Made by a program: the position numbers and the translations under genes. The notes under the pieces are model-generated. The model was not told the origin of the DNA, searched no databases, and was given only the letters and a program-made list of their open reading frames with translations. From assembly GCA_022747635.1 (NCBI GenBank), contig JAKTNV010000004.1:17732969-17796968 (forward strand): DNA of 64,000 nt. Reading direction: 5' to 3'. The DNA comes from Hetaerina americana (lineage: Eukaryota > Arthropoda > Insecta > Odonata > Calopterygidae). Below are positions 28,861-40,775 of this stretch, piece by piece; position 1 is the stretch's first letter, and each line of letters starts with the position of its first letter.

Positions 28861-29290
28861 CTCGTAACTTCTCAGGTTTTGTTAACTTTGCCCATTACGA
28901 AAGGGAACTGCTCTGAGTGTCTCCTTTTTTACTATATCCGTTATTTTAAAACAGTATCCCAGAGAGTTCAAGTATAAATAATGAAGCTTTTTTTGGGCCA
29001 GGATTCTTCTGTTCATACTTCTAGTCTAGGCATAAGGCTAGAGAGTTGGTGGTAAAGGATAAGTTAATCACGATAAAACATTGATTTGTTTTCTTAAATG
29101 TTGAGCTTTCAGTTAATACGCTCCTACTTCCTTATTTTATTGTGGAGTGTGCACGGAGCCACTTTACCAGACTCATCCGCCAGCATCTGTATTCATTTCA
29201 TCTGTCGGTTATTTTCTTAACAGATAACTTATATTCAAGAAGTGTTGAAATGCTTCGATTTAGGCGTTATCAAAAAACACAGTTATCATT
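28861..29290. other. Gene-less stretch
   Basis: AT-rich, nothing recognised. Confidence 0.4.
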
Positions 29291-29293
29291 CCC

Positions 29294-29490
29294 AAATGTT
29301 GATAGGTGAGGGTAGAGATCACCTCCTACCAGGCACAACGGAGATGAAATATACACATCATGGTAGCCTGGTGTGTATATTTCATGTGCCACCTATAGTT
29401 TCCCAGAAACATTTGGTATCCGGAAAGTCACTCGTTTTGGGTGAAGCAAAGTGCCCAGAAGCGTCCCCGTGAATCAAACCCTTTCCCCTC
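29294..29490 (-). mobile_element. Diverged SINE copy A4
   Basis: The reverse complement contains GGGCACTTTGCTTCACCC, GGATACCAAATGTTTCTGGG AAAC and GGTGATCTCTACCCTCACCTA in SINE order. Within it ATGAAATATACACA (29,344-29,357) and TGTGTATATTTCAT (29,371-29,384) form an inverted repeat not seen in other copies. Confidence 0.65.
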
Positions 29491-29729
29491 CGGTCAGTAT
29501 TCCACGGCCTTACTCGGCAAGTTCTTGCCTAATATCAGATTTAATTAAATTGTGTTTTTATATAGCAATTTATAATTAAATATTAAAGAAAATTATTAAT
29601 TAAGTCTGAAGAAAATTAATTTATTTTTCTTGTAATTTATATGTTTTTAATTGCCCATTTGAATGAATTCTTATGATCAGAGGACACCGTCGAATTTATT
29701 ATTTGGACTTATCTTCATTGTTTTCTAAG

Positions 29730-29800
29730 CAATCGCTCATTGAGTCCGGATTCTCTGTTGTGTCAACAGAGAATCCGTATTCGAACTCAATGTGCGATTC
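29730..29800. repeat. Imperfect hairpin (~28-bp arms)
   Basis: CGCTCATTGAGT...GGATTCTCTGTTG (29,731-29,760) pairs with CAACAGAGAATCC...ACTCAATGTGCG (29,764-29,798); the inner 13 bp are perfect around a 3-base loop. Confidence 0.75.
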
Positions 29801-29862
29801 GAACCCGCGAAATTCGTATCTGCCGGTCAGCGCGGCCATGTACCAAGGTAATCGGTTAAGTG
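29798..29862 (-). other. tRNA-like SINE head candidate
   Basis: On the minus strand GCGGGTTCGAATCGC is a perfect B box, preceded about 40 bases earlier by a weak A box (ACCTTGGTACATGGCC). No full cloverleaf can be drawn by eye. It directly follows the hairpin at 29,730-29,800. Confidence 0.4.
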
Positions 29863-29899
29863 GGAAGGTAGACTTCAATGCTGGGACCGTTTCCATTTA

Positions 29900-30610
29900 T
29901 TAGTCGGTGGTAATATTTATGCGAAAAAGGTGAGTTTTATTTACGGGTAATTTTACGTTACTGTCATATGTTTGAAATAGAATGTTTAGACGGGTCGTTT
30001 AAAAAGATAACTGTGCTTTAGGGCATAAGTTGTGCGTCTCCTTTATGCGTTCTTATTGAATTCGATGTCATTGGGCATTCAGGCCCATTTAAGTATTTCG
30101 TTCTTTCGATATCTCGATGGAAACTTTCAACGCAGTGCGGACGTGCTCATTTGGACAGAATGAAAATCCATTTGAATGGTTTTAGGTCATATCACGTAAA
30201 CGTTTTGGGGCATGTTAGTCGTCGGAAAAGATAAATGACTGAAAGTCGTCAACGGAAGGCATGAAAGTGAAGTGAGGCCCAGATGAGGGTGGACGGCTCG
30301 ATTCTCGAGATGTGGCGGGGCTTTAGACAAGCCTTCGTCCGAAAGCTAATTATGTCCAATGATTATGCCATTTTATTTTCCTTTTCCACGTTTGGATTGA
30401 GATGACATTTCAGTCTTACATCCCTGAACTGCTGATTAATTAATATATTTGGTGATGGTGAACTTTTTCCTTTAAGAGCACCACCGCGTATTGTTATGGC
30501 ATGGGTGACTCGTCTGCAAGCATTTATTGTTAACTAAAATTACTCTTCCCGGTTTTTCTGCACTATCCTTTCTGTAAGCCTCGAATTCGTGGGAGCTTAC
30601 GCCACTCTTG
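29900..30610. other. Gene-less stretch
   Basis: Nothing recognised. Confidence 0.4.
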
Positions 30611-30616
30611 AAATGT

Positions 30617-30618
<2 letters not shown>

Positions 30619-30667
<49 letters not shown>
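30619..30667. repeat. (TA)n microsatellite
   Basis: About 24 TA units in unique-looking sequence; the Tyr-Ile frames here are artefacts of it. Confidence 0.95.
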
Positions 30668-30669
<2 letters not shown>

Positions 30670-31700
30670 AATATTTTCTATGTATTTCATATATAATGTT
30701 TAAGTACTGCGTAAAATTCCCAATTTGTAACATTTTGGTGGTACCCAATACCTTTTGTGTAGATCAGTAGAGTATGGTACACATTTTTTCTGCCCTTTAT
30801 AATTGTGCGAAACCTCCACCCACCTTTACCATATGAAATGGTTCACGTTAAAAAAATTGTGAAAAATATTTGTGAAATTCATTCCACGATGATTCATCTG
30901 TTTTATTTCAAAAGACTGCTTTCACAATGACTAAATAAATAAATGGCACTCAGTACTAATGAAGAAATCGATTCCGGTTAGATCCTGATTAATTACTGAC
31001 AGTGACATCTGAATTTAGTACTCTGAATATAAATGATACACTCGAATCACGCTGGTGGTAGATAGGCTAGAGGGAATCCAATTCCTAAGATGTTAATATT
31101 TTTAAGTGTCATTCACAGTCTGTCGGATTGTTCACTTTGCTGTTGAATGGTGCCTGTCGGCCCGGTTCGTCTGGGTAATTCTTAGTCTACCTCGACTCCT
31201 TCTTTCTCTAAATCCCATCTACGTCCTCAGTCAATGGGCAGTTTTGTGAAGCGATTCCAATACAGATTTTACCACAGATGGGTTCTTCATTAGGAATTGG
31301 CAGTTTCGTTAGGTTATCATTCACGGAGAAGAAGATAGGAATTCTTAAGTAGAGATCGAGAAAGGTCAGATTTTGAACAAAGTTACAACAATAAGATAAG
31401 AAAGATAATAACGGCGTGAAAATACAAACCGGAATGGAAAGAAAACTCTCTCCGAAACTGTGAAAATTCGTTAAAATAAATATCAAATACACGAGGCCAT
31501 ACTAAAAATGTGTCCGTTTCCTAGATGCTTTGAGAAGTGGAGTTTGGTGTGAACCAAACCCATTCATTGAGCATTTAGCAATCGGAAGAATATAATCTAC
31601 CTACTTTGTACATGTATACGTGATACCCTAGAAGCCACCAAAATTATGTGTGGCAGGGATTAATTTCACTCCAGAAATGATGCATGAAAATTAAGTTTTA
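30668..31700. other. Gene-less stretch
   Basis: Nothing recognised; the 94-codon minus frame at 31,208-31,492 is hydrophobic but matches no family I know. Confidence 0.35.
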
Positions 31701-31837
31701 CTTAAATTTATTTCTTTATTTGTATGCCCCGCGAGTCACTGCAAGGGTGTGCGGCAGGGGCTGAATACACAAAAAAATAATTTTACCTGAACATGGCCCT
31801 GCCGCGGTCGAACAATGTTATTATGATCCCTTATCGG

Positions 31838-32105
31838 TCATGGAAAACATGCCATCATAAATCTCTCTGTTCTACACTTAATCCATCTAATTTTATTAGC
31901 ATAATCTCTTCTACCGTAGTACGATGGGGGCAATAATACATTTTCAACATCACTGCTAAAGAGACCTTCCAATTTCAGCAAGAGCTTCAATCTGTAATTT
32001 AACCTTCGCTCCGTGAGTGATTCCCAGCCAAGGTGCTCTAATACTTTGGACAAGCCACCAAGTTTATCATAACAACGTTTTCCAAATCTAGCTCCTCTAC
32101 GCTGC
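31838..32105 (-). pseudogene. CR1-like LINE C-terminal fragment
   Basis: Reads QRRGARF ... LSKVLEHLGWESLTERRLNY RLKLLLKLEGL ... RWIKCRTERFMMACFP on the minus strand, the typical end of CR1/L2/jockey-like proteins (QRRAARFV...ML..LGW.SLE.RR...R..SF.P). The frame ends at 31,838. A second copy of the same region is at 34,190-34,400. Confidence 0.75.
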
Positions 32106-32829
32106 AGGCGATGTTGGATATAATGAAATGGGAGAGTTTGAAAAATTTAAGAAAAAGGAGTAGGTGAGGCGCGATTTACGTATAGAATTGTTAAATATGG
32201 CGAAGCGTGGGAAGATTTATAGAAAGAGATAGGAAAACCAAACTTTAAGGGAAAAAATGACCACAGTTTAAAAAAAATATAAGAACGCAAAAAACAAATA
32301 AGAAAAAATACTCTTTTTTAAACAGAACTATTGTCCATCCAATATTCCATCCAATTGTAGGAGTTTTAAAAATAATTGTAAAGCAGTCACTGGGTGATAA
32401 ACTTCATATATTATACTTATGTACTTATTAAAATATGGTTTATATATGATGTGGACGGCGTGAGAAGTTTTATTGCAGAAGTGAATGGTGTGTTAACGGT
32501 GCGTGATTTTGAACCGAATATGAAATTGAAGAGTGCGTGATTATGGACGGAGCGCGGCGATGGACTGGTTGTAGGTATGGGGTGAACGTAGCCCCTGTGT
32601 GATGGTGTAGCTGCGGTTGGTAATCTTTAAATGTCAACGTGAGCATTATACCTCATATCTGTTCTTCTGGTGTATGTATGTACGTGCATTGTAAGAGTGA
32701 CCGTTGACCAGACTTGACCTTTGCCACCAGGACAATTGCCTCATCACAACGAGATTTATATAATAATAATAATCCAATTCGGAAATTAATCCAACTTCGT
32801 GAGGATCACATTTATACTTGCAGTATATT
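32106..32829. other. Unrecognised interruption inside the LINE remnant
   Basis: About 720 bases that do not continue the LINE reading. No coding frame; a short (TAA)n run lies at 32,757-32,772. Could be an insertion or diverged LINE. Confidence 0.35.
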
Positions 32830-33600
32830 CTAAATGAGGCCTAACCAACGACAGATTACATTTCTCTTTGACTTTTTCATCACATTTACCAAGTACTCTC
32901 TTCTAATAAATCCTAATATTTTGTTAGCTTTTCCACATATTCCCCGTATGTGTTTCACCCAGGAGAGATCGTGAGTGAGGGCAACGCCTAGGTATTTCAT
33001 TAAGTGTACACATTCCATTTCGGTGTTCCCAATGCAGTAGGCGTTCGGGTGGGAATTGCTCTTATTCCAAAACTTTATCACTACCCACTTTTTAAAGTAT
33101 AATTCTAATTACCAAGTGTCGCACCAGCGTTGTATAGCATGCCGTATAATTGTCGCACCACGTGACGTAGTTTACTATGAGGTTCTTTGTCGAAAGCATT
33201 TTTAAAATCTAGAAAAATCGCGTCCATTGGAACAATGCTCTCTCCCGAAGTAAGAATATTATGAACAAAAAGAGCAAGTGTTATCTCGCAGGATCTACCT
33301 TTTCGGAAACCGTGCTGATTTTTCATTAATAACTTCTCATTATCGAGGTACCTCATGATCGAACTAGACACTATATGCTCTATGACCTTGCATGAAATGG
33401 ACGTAAGGGAAATATGTCTGTTCTTCCTGTTCTAGCTCGGTTCTTCCTTGTCTCAGTTTTTAAATATTGGTGTTACGTTAGTCGTCTTCCAATCTCTGGG
33501 AGCCTTGTCATCTACCAGCAATTTTCGAAGCTAGATCCTTGAATATACGAGCGGGTATTTCATCTGGCCGGGAGGATTTATTAGGCTTAATATTTTGCAG
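32830..33600 (-). pseudogene. CR1-like LINE reverse transcriptase fragments
   Basis: 33,371-33,105 reads ISCKVIEHIVSSSI-type sequence followed by MKNQHGFRKGRSCEITLALF and MDAIFLDFKNAFDKEPHSKL, RT motifs 2-A with the motif A Asp in FLDFKNAFD. Just upstream, other frames give KTTNVTPIFK and RHISLTSISCKVIEH. 33,081-32,830 reads KYLGVALTHDLSWVKHIRGI CGKANKILGFIRR, the post-RT YLGV.l..dL.W..Hi...c.KA...LGFi motif. The catalytic (F/Y)ADD is not found. Frameshifts separate the pieces. Confidence 0.8.
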
Positions 33601-33608
33601 CAAACGTT

Positions 33609-33998
33609 CTATTCCATTATATGAGTTTCAATTTTGGGCATCAGTTGACCGGCAAGATTTAGTAGGCTATAGGAGGGCCTATAGGAGGTATTCTGGGAGA
33701 TATTGGTGAAGACGCTTTGAGAGAATGAATTTAATAAGTTAGCATTTTCCAAACTGCTGGTTACTCTTTCGCCTGTATCATTTTTGAGTGAATCAACAGT
33801 TGACTTATTTCCCTGGACTTCTCCGACGTATGACCAAAATACTTTTGGATTCTCTTTCAAAGTTTCCGCTAAACTTTTCCTTTTGAATTCCCAGAATGCT
33901 TTCAGGAATCCATTCTTGGCATTTGCCCCGAGTATCATATAATCATAAGTGATCTCCTTTTTTTCGCTAGAGAAATGAATTGCACCAAAAAACTGCAA
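33609..33998 (-). pseudogene. CR1-like LINE linker region between endonuclease and RT
   Basis: 129 open codons: SLAETLKENPKVFWSYVGEV then a segment ending near NLLNSFSQSVFTNI. The pattern (NPK.FW.Y........V..L......vtss...A..ln..F.SVFT) is characteristic of the segment before the RT in CR1-like LINEs. No start or stop evidence of its own. Confidence 0.7.
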
Positions 33999-34189
33999 AA
34001 TATTTCAAACGATGAAAACCATATTAACTACAGCTACAAGTAACTACGGTATCTCAGTGCAAAATTCTTCGCTACGCATGCGATGGTGGTAGCAATAAGA
34101 GCAGTAAAATAAGGACTCACTGAAGCAATGACAACATTCTAGGCGACGTATGACTTAAAAAAGAATGTTTCCTTAGACGCGATCGTTTG

Positions 34190-34400
34190 CAGTTATTCTG
34201 ATCACTTATCGCCCGCCATATGCCATCTTCAATTTGTCGGTTCCTCACGTGGTCTCTCTAATTTATATTCATTATCTCTCCTACCGCAGTACAAATGAAC
34301 TGATAAATCGTACAATGTCGACGTCATCGCTTAAGAGGTCTGCTTCCAATGCATGAAAAGAGATTTAATTTGCAATTAAACCTTCGCTTCGGGGTAATAA
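34190..34400 (-). pseudogene. Second CR1-like LINE C-terminal remnant
   Basis: Nucleotide similarity to 31,860-32,020: TCATTATCTCTCCTACCGCA GTAC against GCATAATCTCTTCTACCGTAGTAC, then GACGTCATCGCTTAAGAGGT against CATCACTGCTAAAGAGACCT, then AATTAAACCTTCGCTTCGGG against AATTTAACCTTCGCTCCGTG. No frame is open. Confidence 0.65.
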
Positions 34401-36490
34401 ATATGAGTATGTGGGGAAAATCGTATGGCTATTGCAGTTTACTGCCAGGAACTCACGAGTTATTCAAATTTTTGAGATATAAATATTTAAAAAAGTATAT
34501 ACTAAAAGAGGTAACGTATGAAAATTAATAAAGAATATTTACTGAACCCATGCAAAGTATAATGGGTGAAAGTCACGTTAAAGTCTTGAAGCGGTGTACC
34601 GCTATTGGAAATTTATCATGAGATCAGCAGTGTAAAAAAGGTTTGGCACGACTGGCAAAAATAGTTGCGCTTGCCCCACCAATTTAAAGACTGTTTCAGC
34701 GACTTCTCAGATTGGATCCGCGGAATTCCAGTAATGAGTTTTAAATCATTGACTGTGCATGTGCTTAACATTCACGCAGGGCCCTTAATAACCGCAAATG
34801 TTCGATTCATTACCTCTCCCTCCCCTTCACGATTAAGTATCATCTGCACGCCTACAGTGACGCCAGTCCCCCTCCCAACCTCCTCTCCCCCCCCTCAAAG
34901 TTACGTGTATCACCTCTTATTCCGTGAACGGGTCCCCACCTATCTCGCCCCTCCATAGCTCCCCCATCATTGTTGACCCACTGACCCACTAGCCTTGGCA
35001 CTACTTTCGCTCCTCCTTGCGCAATGCCCTCTCCTCCCTTCCCCCTAATACCCCTCTCCCGCTCTTATCAATCCCCATGACTCGTGCGCGCCCGTTCCTA
35101 AAAAAAGCATTCCCCCCTCCCGCCCCGCCACTTCCACTCGGTCACCTTTCCCCGCCAAACCAATATGCCATGCCACGCTCCTACTCATTTTCGCTCCCCC
35201 TCCCTCCCGCTGCACCCTCATACCCCCATTACCCCTCCCCTCCCGCGAAATTCGTGTTTAAGCATTCATTTATTCGTCATGTCGTTTATTTACTGCCCTT
35301 AATTGGGAATGGTCTGGCGCCTCTAAAGGCAAATGAAGAGAGACTGTAAAGGATCATCGCCGTGAATTCCTCCTGCTGATAGGGGGTGGGTCAAGGGGGG
35401 AGAGGGAGGCCTCGACCGCCGGGACCCCTTCCTCAAGTGAAGAAGGGGGTGGTGATTGACACACTCAGAGCGAAGACTGCGCCAGACGAGGTGTCGCTAA
35501 GACGACCCCTCTTCCACAAGGTCTTGCACCCGCCTCTTGAGTGGGGCTCAGCGGTTACACGTTCAAAGGGATCCAATCATCATCGCGCGTATAGCCCAGA
35601 GTAATAAGTCAGTTGATTACTTACTTCAGTGCGCATGGATGAAGGGGCGAATCAGAGTGCCGCCGTTTGATTCGCACAGGACAAAATAATTCTTTGGCAT
35701 TAGCAGTTGTTAGAGAAATATAACATTATATCATGGTCCGTGATGATTCGCTAGGCCTAAGGAAATGTCACCTTAGTAAAGAAATTCAATTGAAAAATCT
35801 GCTCTTACCTTAAACTAATTCTCATGCTTGCGACATTTCAATTTTTCAATCTCTTGAATTAACAATTTTTTCCGGCTTCATTATTGGAGTTCCTCCAAGG
35901 TTCAAACACCACAATACTTTAGAATTCCACCTAAGTGTACGTATTAACGTAGTCTAAGTTACGATAATTTCATTTGAACATTAACAAATTAAAATTTTTG
36001 AATATTCTTTTCCCATTTTTACCTTTTCAATGTTTAACAATTTTTGAATTATATTTTTATCTTAAATAGTTTTGTTGGGTACTTTGTAGATATTTTTGGA
36101 GCCCTTTGACCTCTCCTCTCATCATTGCCGAGTACGGACGGCTGCACAATCAGTCCCTTATCAAGTTTTATCGTGGGAACATGCCAATTCTTTACTTCTG
36201 AGGAACTTTGCATTGGATAATACGAATTGTCACTGCCGGATGTAAATATGCGACCTTGGGTAATCGACCGGCCGGCCGGAGGTGTATCGTTGTTCATTTG
36301 CAATCCTGGTGCGTAGTTTATTGTGAATGTATAGTAGAGGCCTGTTTATATCTGAAGAAGCCACCTCGAAATTTTTATAAAATACAATGCATCAATAAAT
36401 CGAGTAAGAGACAGAAAAATCGTTAAAATAATAAATCGCGAATAGTTTGTCATGTATTGTACGTTTTGTGTTATTAACATTTTACTTGTC
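34401..36490. other. Gene-less stretch with C-rich block
   Basis: The + strand is very C-rich from about 34,810 to 35,260, opening Pro/Ser/Leu-rich frames of 97-110 codons that I attribute to composition. A G-rich patch follows at 35,385-35,460. The rest is AT-rich and unrecognised. Confidence 0.4.
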
Positions 36491-36494
36491 ATTA

Positions 36495-37816
36495 CTACCT
36501 TGATCAAAAATTTCCCGGAATTTATTCAGAAAATTAAAAATACAAGTTTATTCATCTAAATCTATATTGTCCCCTTCAAAGTAATCCCCATCGACTGCAA
36601 CACACTTATGCCAGCGCTTGATCCAATCCTCGAAACATTTTTTATATTCGGTTTTCGGTATGTCCATCAGTGCTTCCTGCGATTTTTCCATTACTTCCTC
36701 TCGGCTGCTAAAACGCGTTCCCCGTAATGGTTTTTTAACTCGATTGAACAGAAAGAAGTCACAGGGAGCCAAATCAGGTGAATTCGGTGGCTGTTGGATG
36801 GTATTTGTTGCATTTTTCGTCAAAAAATTACGAATAATGATAGCAGTGTGCGACGGTGCGTTATCATGGTGCAAAATCCACGAGTTTTCTGCCCACATTT
36901 CTGGTCTCTTTCGGCGAATTGCTTCACGCAAACGTCTCATAACGCCCAAATAATACTCTTTGTTTACTGTCTGGCCTTCTGGCAAAAATTCATGATGCAC
37001 TACACCGTTGTAATCCATGAAAACCGTCAGCATTGCCTTCTTTTTTGACTGAAAACGACGTGGTTTTTTTGGTCTCGGCTCATTTGGTGAACGCCATTCA
37101 CTTGCCTGATGTCTGGATTGCGTGTCGTACTCATAAACCCACGTCTCGTCTCCAGTAATGATCCTTTTGATGAATGTGGGATCGGATTCAGCCTCGCAAA
37201 TCATGTCTTTTGCGACGTCAACACGGTCTCTTTTTTGCATGAAATTGAGGTCTTTTGGCATGCTACACGACGGAAACCCAAATCATTAACCACAATGTCT
37301 TGGGCGGATCCATAGGCAATGTTCAAGTCCTCCGCTATTTCTCTGATGGTTAATTTGCGGTTATTGACCAACATTTCTTTTACTTTATCAATTTTTTCAC
37401 CGACTTTCGATGTCGATGGTTTGCCACTGCGTTCATCATCTTCTATTGACTCACGACCACTTCTGAACCGCTCGTGCCACTGGTAAACGACCGTTTTTTT
37501 TAGAGAATCGTTGCCGAAACACTTTTCCAACATTTCCAACGTCCGTGCGCCACTAAATCCGTTTTTTACGCAAAATTTAATACAAGTTCGTTGTTGCAAA
37601 TTTAAATCCATTTCTGAAATTGTAAAAAATCGCCAACACACACAGAGATAGATGTACTCTTGGCTACGTAACTTTTGCAAATGTCAAGTTATGACACTAA
37701 GATTTAAAGGGAATATCAACAACAGATGTACCAATTTAACAAAAAAAACAGAACTCAAATCGGAACGATGGGAGCGCCACACGGTGGTTATTCCGGGAAA
37801 TTTTTGATCAAGGTAG
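36495..37816 (-). mobile_element. Complete mariner transposon, 1,322 bp
   Basis: Perfect 27-bp terminal inverted repeats (36,495-36,521, beginning CTACCTTGATC, and 37,790-37,816, ending GATCAAGGTAG) are flanked on both sides by the dinucleotide TA (36,493-36,494 and 37,817-37,818), the mariner target duplication. Length and internal D,D34D transposase fit the family. Perfect ends imply a recent insertion, though the transposase carries one frameshift. Confidence 0.93.
36548..37611 (-). pseudogene. Mariner transposase, single frameshift
   Basis: The probable start is the ATG at 37,611 (MDLNLQQRTCIKFC). Reading 37,611-37,264 gives the N-terminal helix-turn-helix regions (VVYQWHERFRSGRESIEDDE; KLTIREIAEDLNIAYGSAQD) to DLGFRRVA; the frame then shifts and 37,261-36,548 continues with PKDLNFMQKRDRVDVAKDMI to the natural stop. 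A short deletion in the usual VAAKFVPK segment near 37,262 explains the break. Catalytic Asp residues are in TGDETWVYEY (38 of the second frame), HHDNAPSH (133) and SPDLAPCDFF (168), the last two 34 residues apart. Everything else looks intact, so this is one small lesion away from a full reading. Confidence 0.92.
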
Positions 37817-37818
37817 TA

Positions 37819-40255
37819 TAACAACGAATTGGATAGCTTTATTCAAGATTCTATTATAGTAAATGGCCATAGTGCATGTATATTACTTGATGAATTTGCT
37901 GGCAATTTCCTTTTTGAGAATTTCAGAATACGAAATATATTATTTGCTGACCTTTTTTAATTTCTCCAGTTTGGTTAGGTCATCCAAGCGCAGTTACATC
38001 TACGGAGGACAATATATGTTTGGGATTAACAAAAATTGTAGTTACAAACTTGTGACGATTTCAGTAGTGTTTATCTGAGCTATTTGCAGAGATCATCTGG
38101 ACTTTCTATTTCATTATTTTAATTTATTTTTATATTATTATTTTGTTGCACATTATTATTTGATTCTATATCATTATAATTTTATTCTATACTATCATTA
38201 TATGAGTACCTCTAATCTTCAGTTAGAATTGATGAAATACTTTCATTTTCCTTCTTTAATGGGTTAAATGTAGCTGGAAAAATGTAAAATATTGTTCTTT
38301 GATTTTCCATGGATAGACCTGACGAGTATGAGCGACGAGGGAAATGGCTCATAAACGTGACAGGGTGTTCAGAATTCTGACGGACCTTGAAACGAGCAGC
38401 GGCTTGGGCATTTGTTGGGTTTTAAGCCTGAACCAAACAATGACCTATTTTCCTGATGAAATCAATGGAGCCCTAGTGTTTATAGCGTACATTTGGCTAC
38501 TCATATCAGTTCGCTTAAGACTCTCGTGATCTACGTGTCGTCTGTGATCTTTAACTGTCTCAGAAATAGAGACGAGATTCTCGACCCAGATATTTTTCCA
38601 CACGAGACAATTTCACGTTCCACCGTCCCATCATTGTGATTCATGCATCGTGACTGAATTCTTGCTGACCCATCCCTTCTCCCGGGTATTCTTTTAGCTT
38701 TGTTTTTTAACACTGGACGTCCATCCTTCAGTTAGTGAAAGTCTGAGGGCCATCAACATTCGTCACGATCCATAATGTCGTTCATTGAAGCATTGATAGT
38801 GCAATCTGACAGAGTTTATCGCGTTACCGGTCGAGTCTCCCCAATGTCTCCAGTTAGATATAAATTGAATTGCCCCAATGTTTTCTGTGAGTTTGCCGAC
38901 CTGTGAACGGCTAATTGTTTTTGGCGTGACTTTCTGTGAATAATTCCTAATAAAAATAACAACAGTAATCTTGCAAGCTGGATGCTTTAACTTAGTTATT
39001 GTTGTTATAGTCCTACTTGTGTGGAATTTCAGTTAATTTTAAATAAGGTACTTGGAAACGAAAGAGTCGAGAAAATCTGCAACTCTTTCGTCAAAGTAGG
39101 TCGGTGGTCTTTCAAATAGACTTCTCCAACGGTAGTGGGTGGTGTAGACGAAGTCATCGTTCAAGGGAAAAATTTTGATGTGTGTTACTTTTTCGTGCCA
39201 ATGGTTACAAATTATAAATTTCGCTATGGCATTTTCACCTGGAGTAAAATTGATTGAAAAACGTTCGCCCGAATAGTAGTCGACTATGTAATGCTGTCTT
39301 ATTCGGATATGATATGACTGTCGGTGAAAGAGTTAAACATGTTCGGTTGATTGAGCTCATCACACCATGAATATGTTCGGGCAGTTCCCTTTCTGTGCTA
39401 TTTTTTCAGGTTTCAGTTTTCGGCAAAAATCAGTTCTGTTATTCTTTTGAATTAAGTTCAGTAGTCCACGGTTGCGTCACTTTCATGCTTTCTTTGGAAT
39501 GAAACGTTTACTCCTGCATTACAATCTGTAGAAACATTTTCTTTGGCACAAGGCCAGAGATTTATTCCCATCGTTTGTTCTCTGGAAACTATGATTCATG
39601 TGAAAGCCTTCATGTCCCGAGCGTCACGTTTTCTTTCTTCAATTTACATTTTTTTGTCTTAACCGTTTGCAGACGATTGATTTTTGATGGGGAGATTTAC
39701 TGGATGCATATTCCTGATTAATGAAACCGCCAATTCGCTGAATATATAATTCAAACGTTAATACTATTAAACGAGAGGGATACATTTGTGACATGCCCTT
39801 GTCCTGGTTAAAAAAAACAAGTCGTGTCTACTCCGATACTGGAGTTCTACCTTTGGTGTAAGCGTTACTATTATTATCTAAATTTCAATTTTGCCTTCGT
39901 TAGCCCTATTCTAGTTATTCGAAAGCGATTTCATAACAATATCATCTCTAATTGTTGATGATGTTGAAATCATCAGATAAAATGATTAAATAAAAATTTT
40001 ATGGGAACTAGGTGGTCTCCCCGATAGGCCTCCTTCCAATATGAAGAAAATCATATATGCTTGTCAGGAATATTCATCATTGCCTTTCAGTTCATTATTT
40101 GACACTGCTTGCACAACGCATCAGTCCATATTTTTTTTGGTGTAATTCCCGTTTTTAGTTGAGGTCTTCTCTGAAAGACCTCCGAAAACGTTATTTAAAC
40201 AAGAAAAATATATCACCTCACATCGATTTTGGATTTTATGGCAAATGTAAGGGCC
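37819..40255. other. Gene-less AT-rich stretch
   Basis: No supported gene or repeat family; frames of 60-72 codons only. Confidence 0.45.
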
Positions 40256-40775
40256 GGTATTATGACTGTTTGCTATAAGTTGTCAGCAGTGTGCAGGTAC
40301 ATTGCCTTTCGTTGACGTCTCATACCACCGAGTTTCATATTTGTTCTTGGCGATTTTATAAATGTTTGGAGATTAAAAAATATCATGAAATGGCAAAGTG
40401 AGCAGGAGCATGTTTCTGGACGAGAAAAGACATCTCCGCTACCTGGCAACTCCATCACGACAACACACCTCGCCACTACGAGCTACGATTCCGCGAGTCG
40501 CTGAAAAAAATGTGTGGTATTATGACTGTTTGCTATAAGTTGTCAGCAGTGTGCAGGTACATTGCCTTTCGTTGACGTCTCATACCACCGAGTTTCATAT
40601 TTGTTCTTGGCGATTTTATAAATGTTTGGAGATTAAAAAATATCATGAAATGGCAAAATGAGCAGGAGCATGTTTCTGGACGAGAAAAGACATCTCCGCT
40701 ACCTGGCAACTCCATCACGACAACACACCTCGCCACTACGAGCTACGATTCCGCGAGTCGCTGAAAAAAATGTGT
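40256..40775. repeat. 260-bp tandem duplication
   Basis: 40,256-40,515 and 40,516-40,775 are head-to-tail copies differing by one base that I can see (AAAGTGAGC near 40,396 against AAAATGAGC near 40,656). Both contain the same transposase fragment. Near identity means a recent event. Confidence 0.95.

Larger units (their letters stand above)
31705..33998 (-). mobile_element. CR1-like LINE, heavily decayed and interrupted
   Basis: Minus-strand pieces in the correct order of a CR1-like non-LTR retrotransposon: a linker upstream of the RT (33,609-33,998), RT (33,105-33,600), post-RT thumb (32,830-33,081), a gap of about 0.7 kb, the C-terminal cysteine/arginine-rich end (31,838-32,105) and a GC-rich 3' UTR (31,715-31,765). 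Multiple stops and frameshifts. The clade is judged from style (HGFRKGRSCE, LGWESLTERR) and could be a neighbouring one. Confidence 0.75.

Noticed and set aside
40273..40736. Two identical 67-codon minus-strand frames as a duplicated gene
   Set aside because: They are antisense to the mariner-like HHDNTPRH fragment on the + strand and are duplicated only because the 260-bp unit is.
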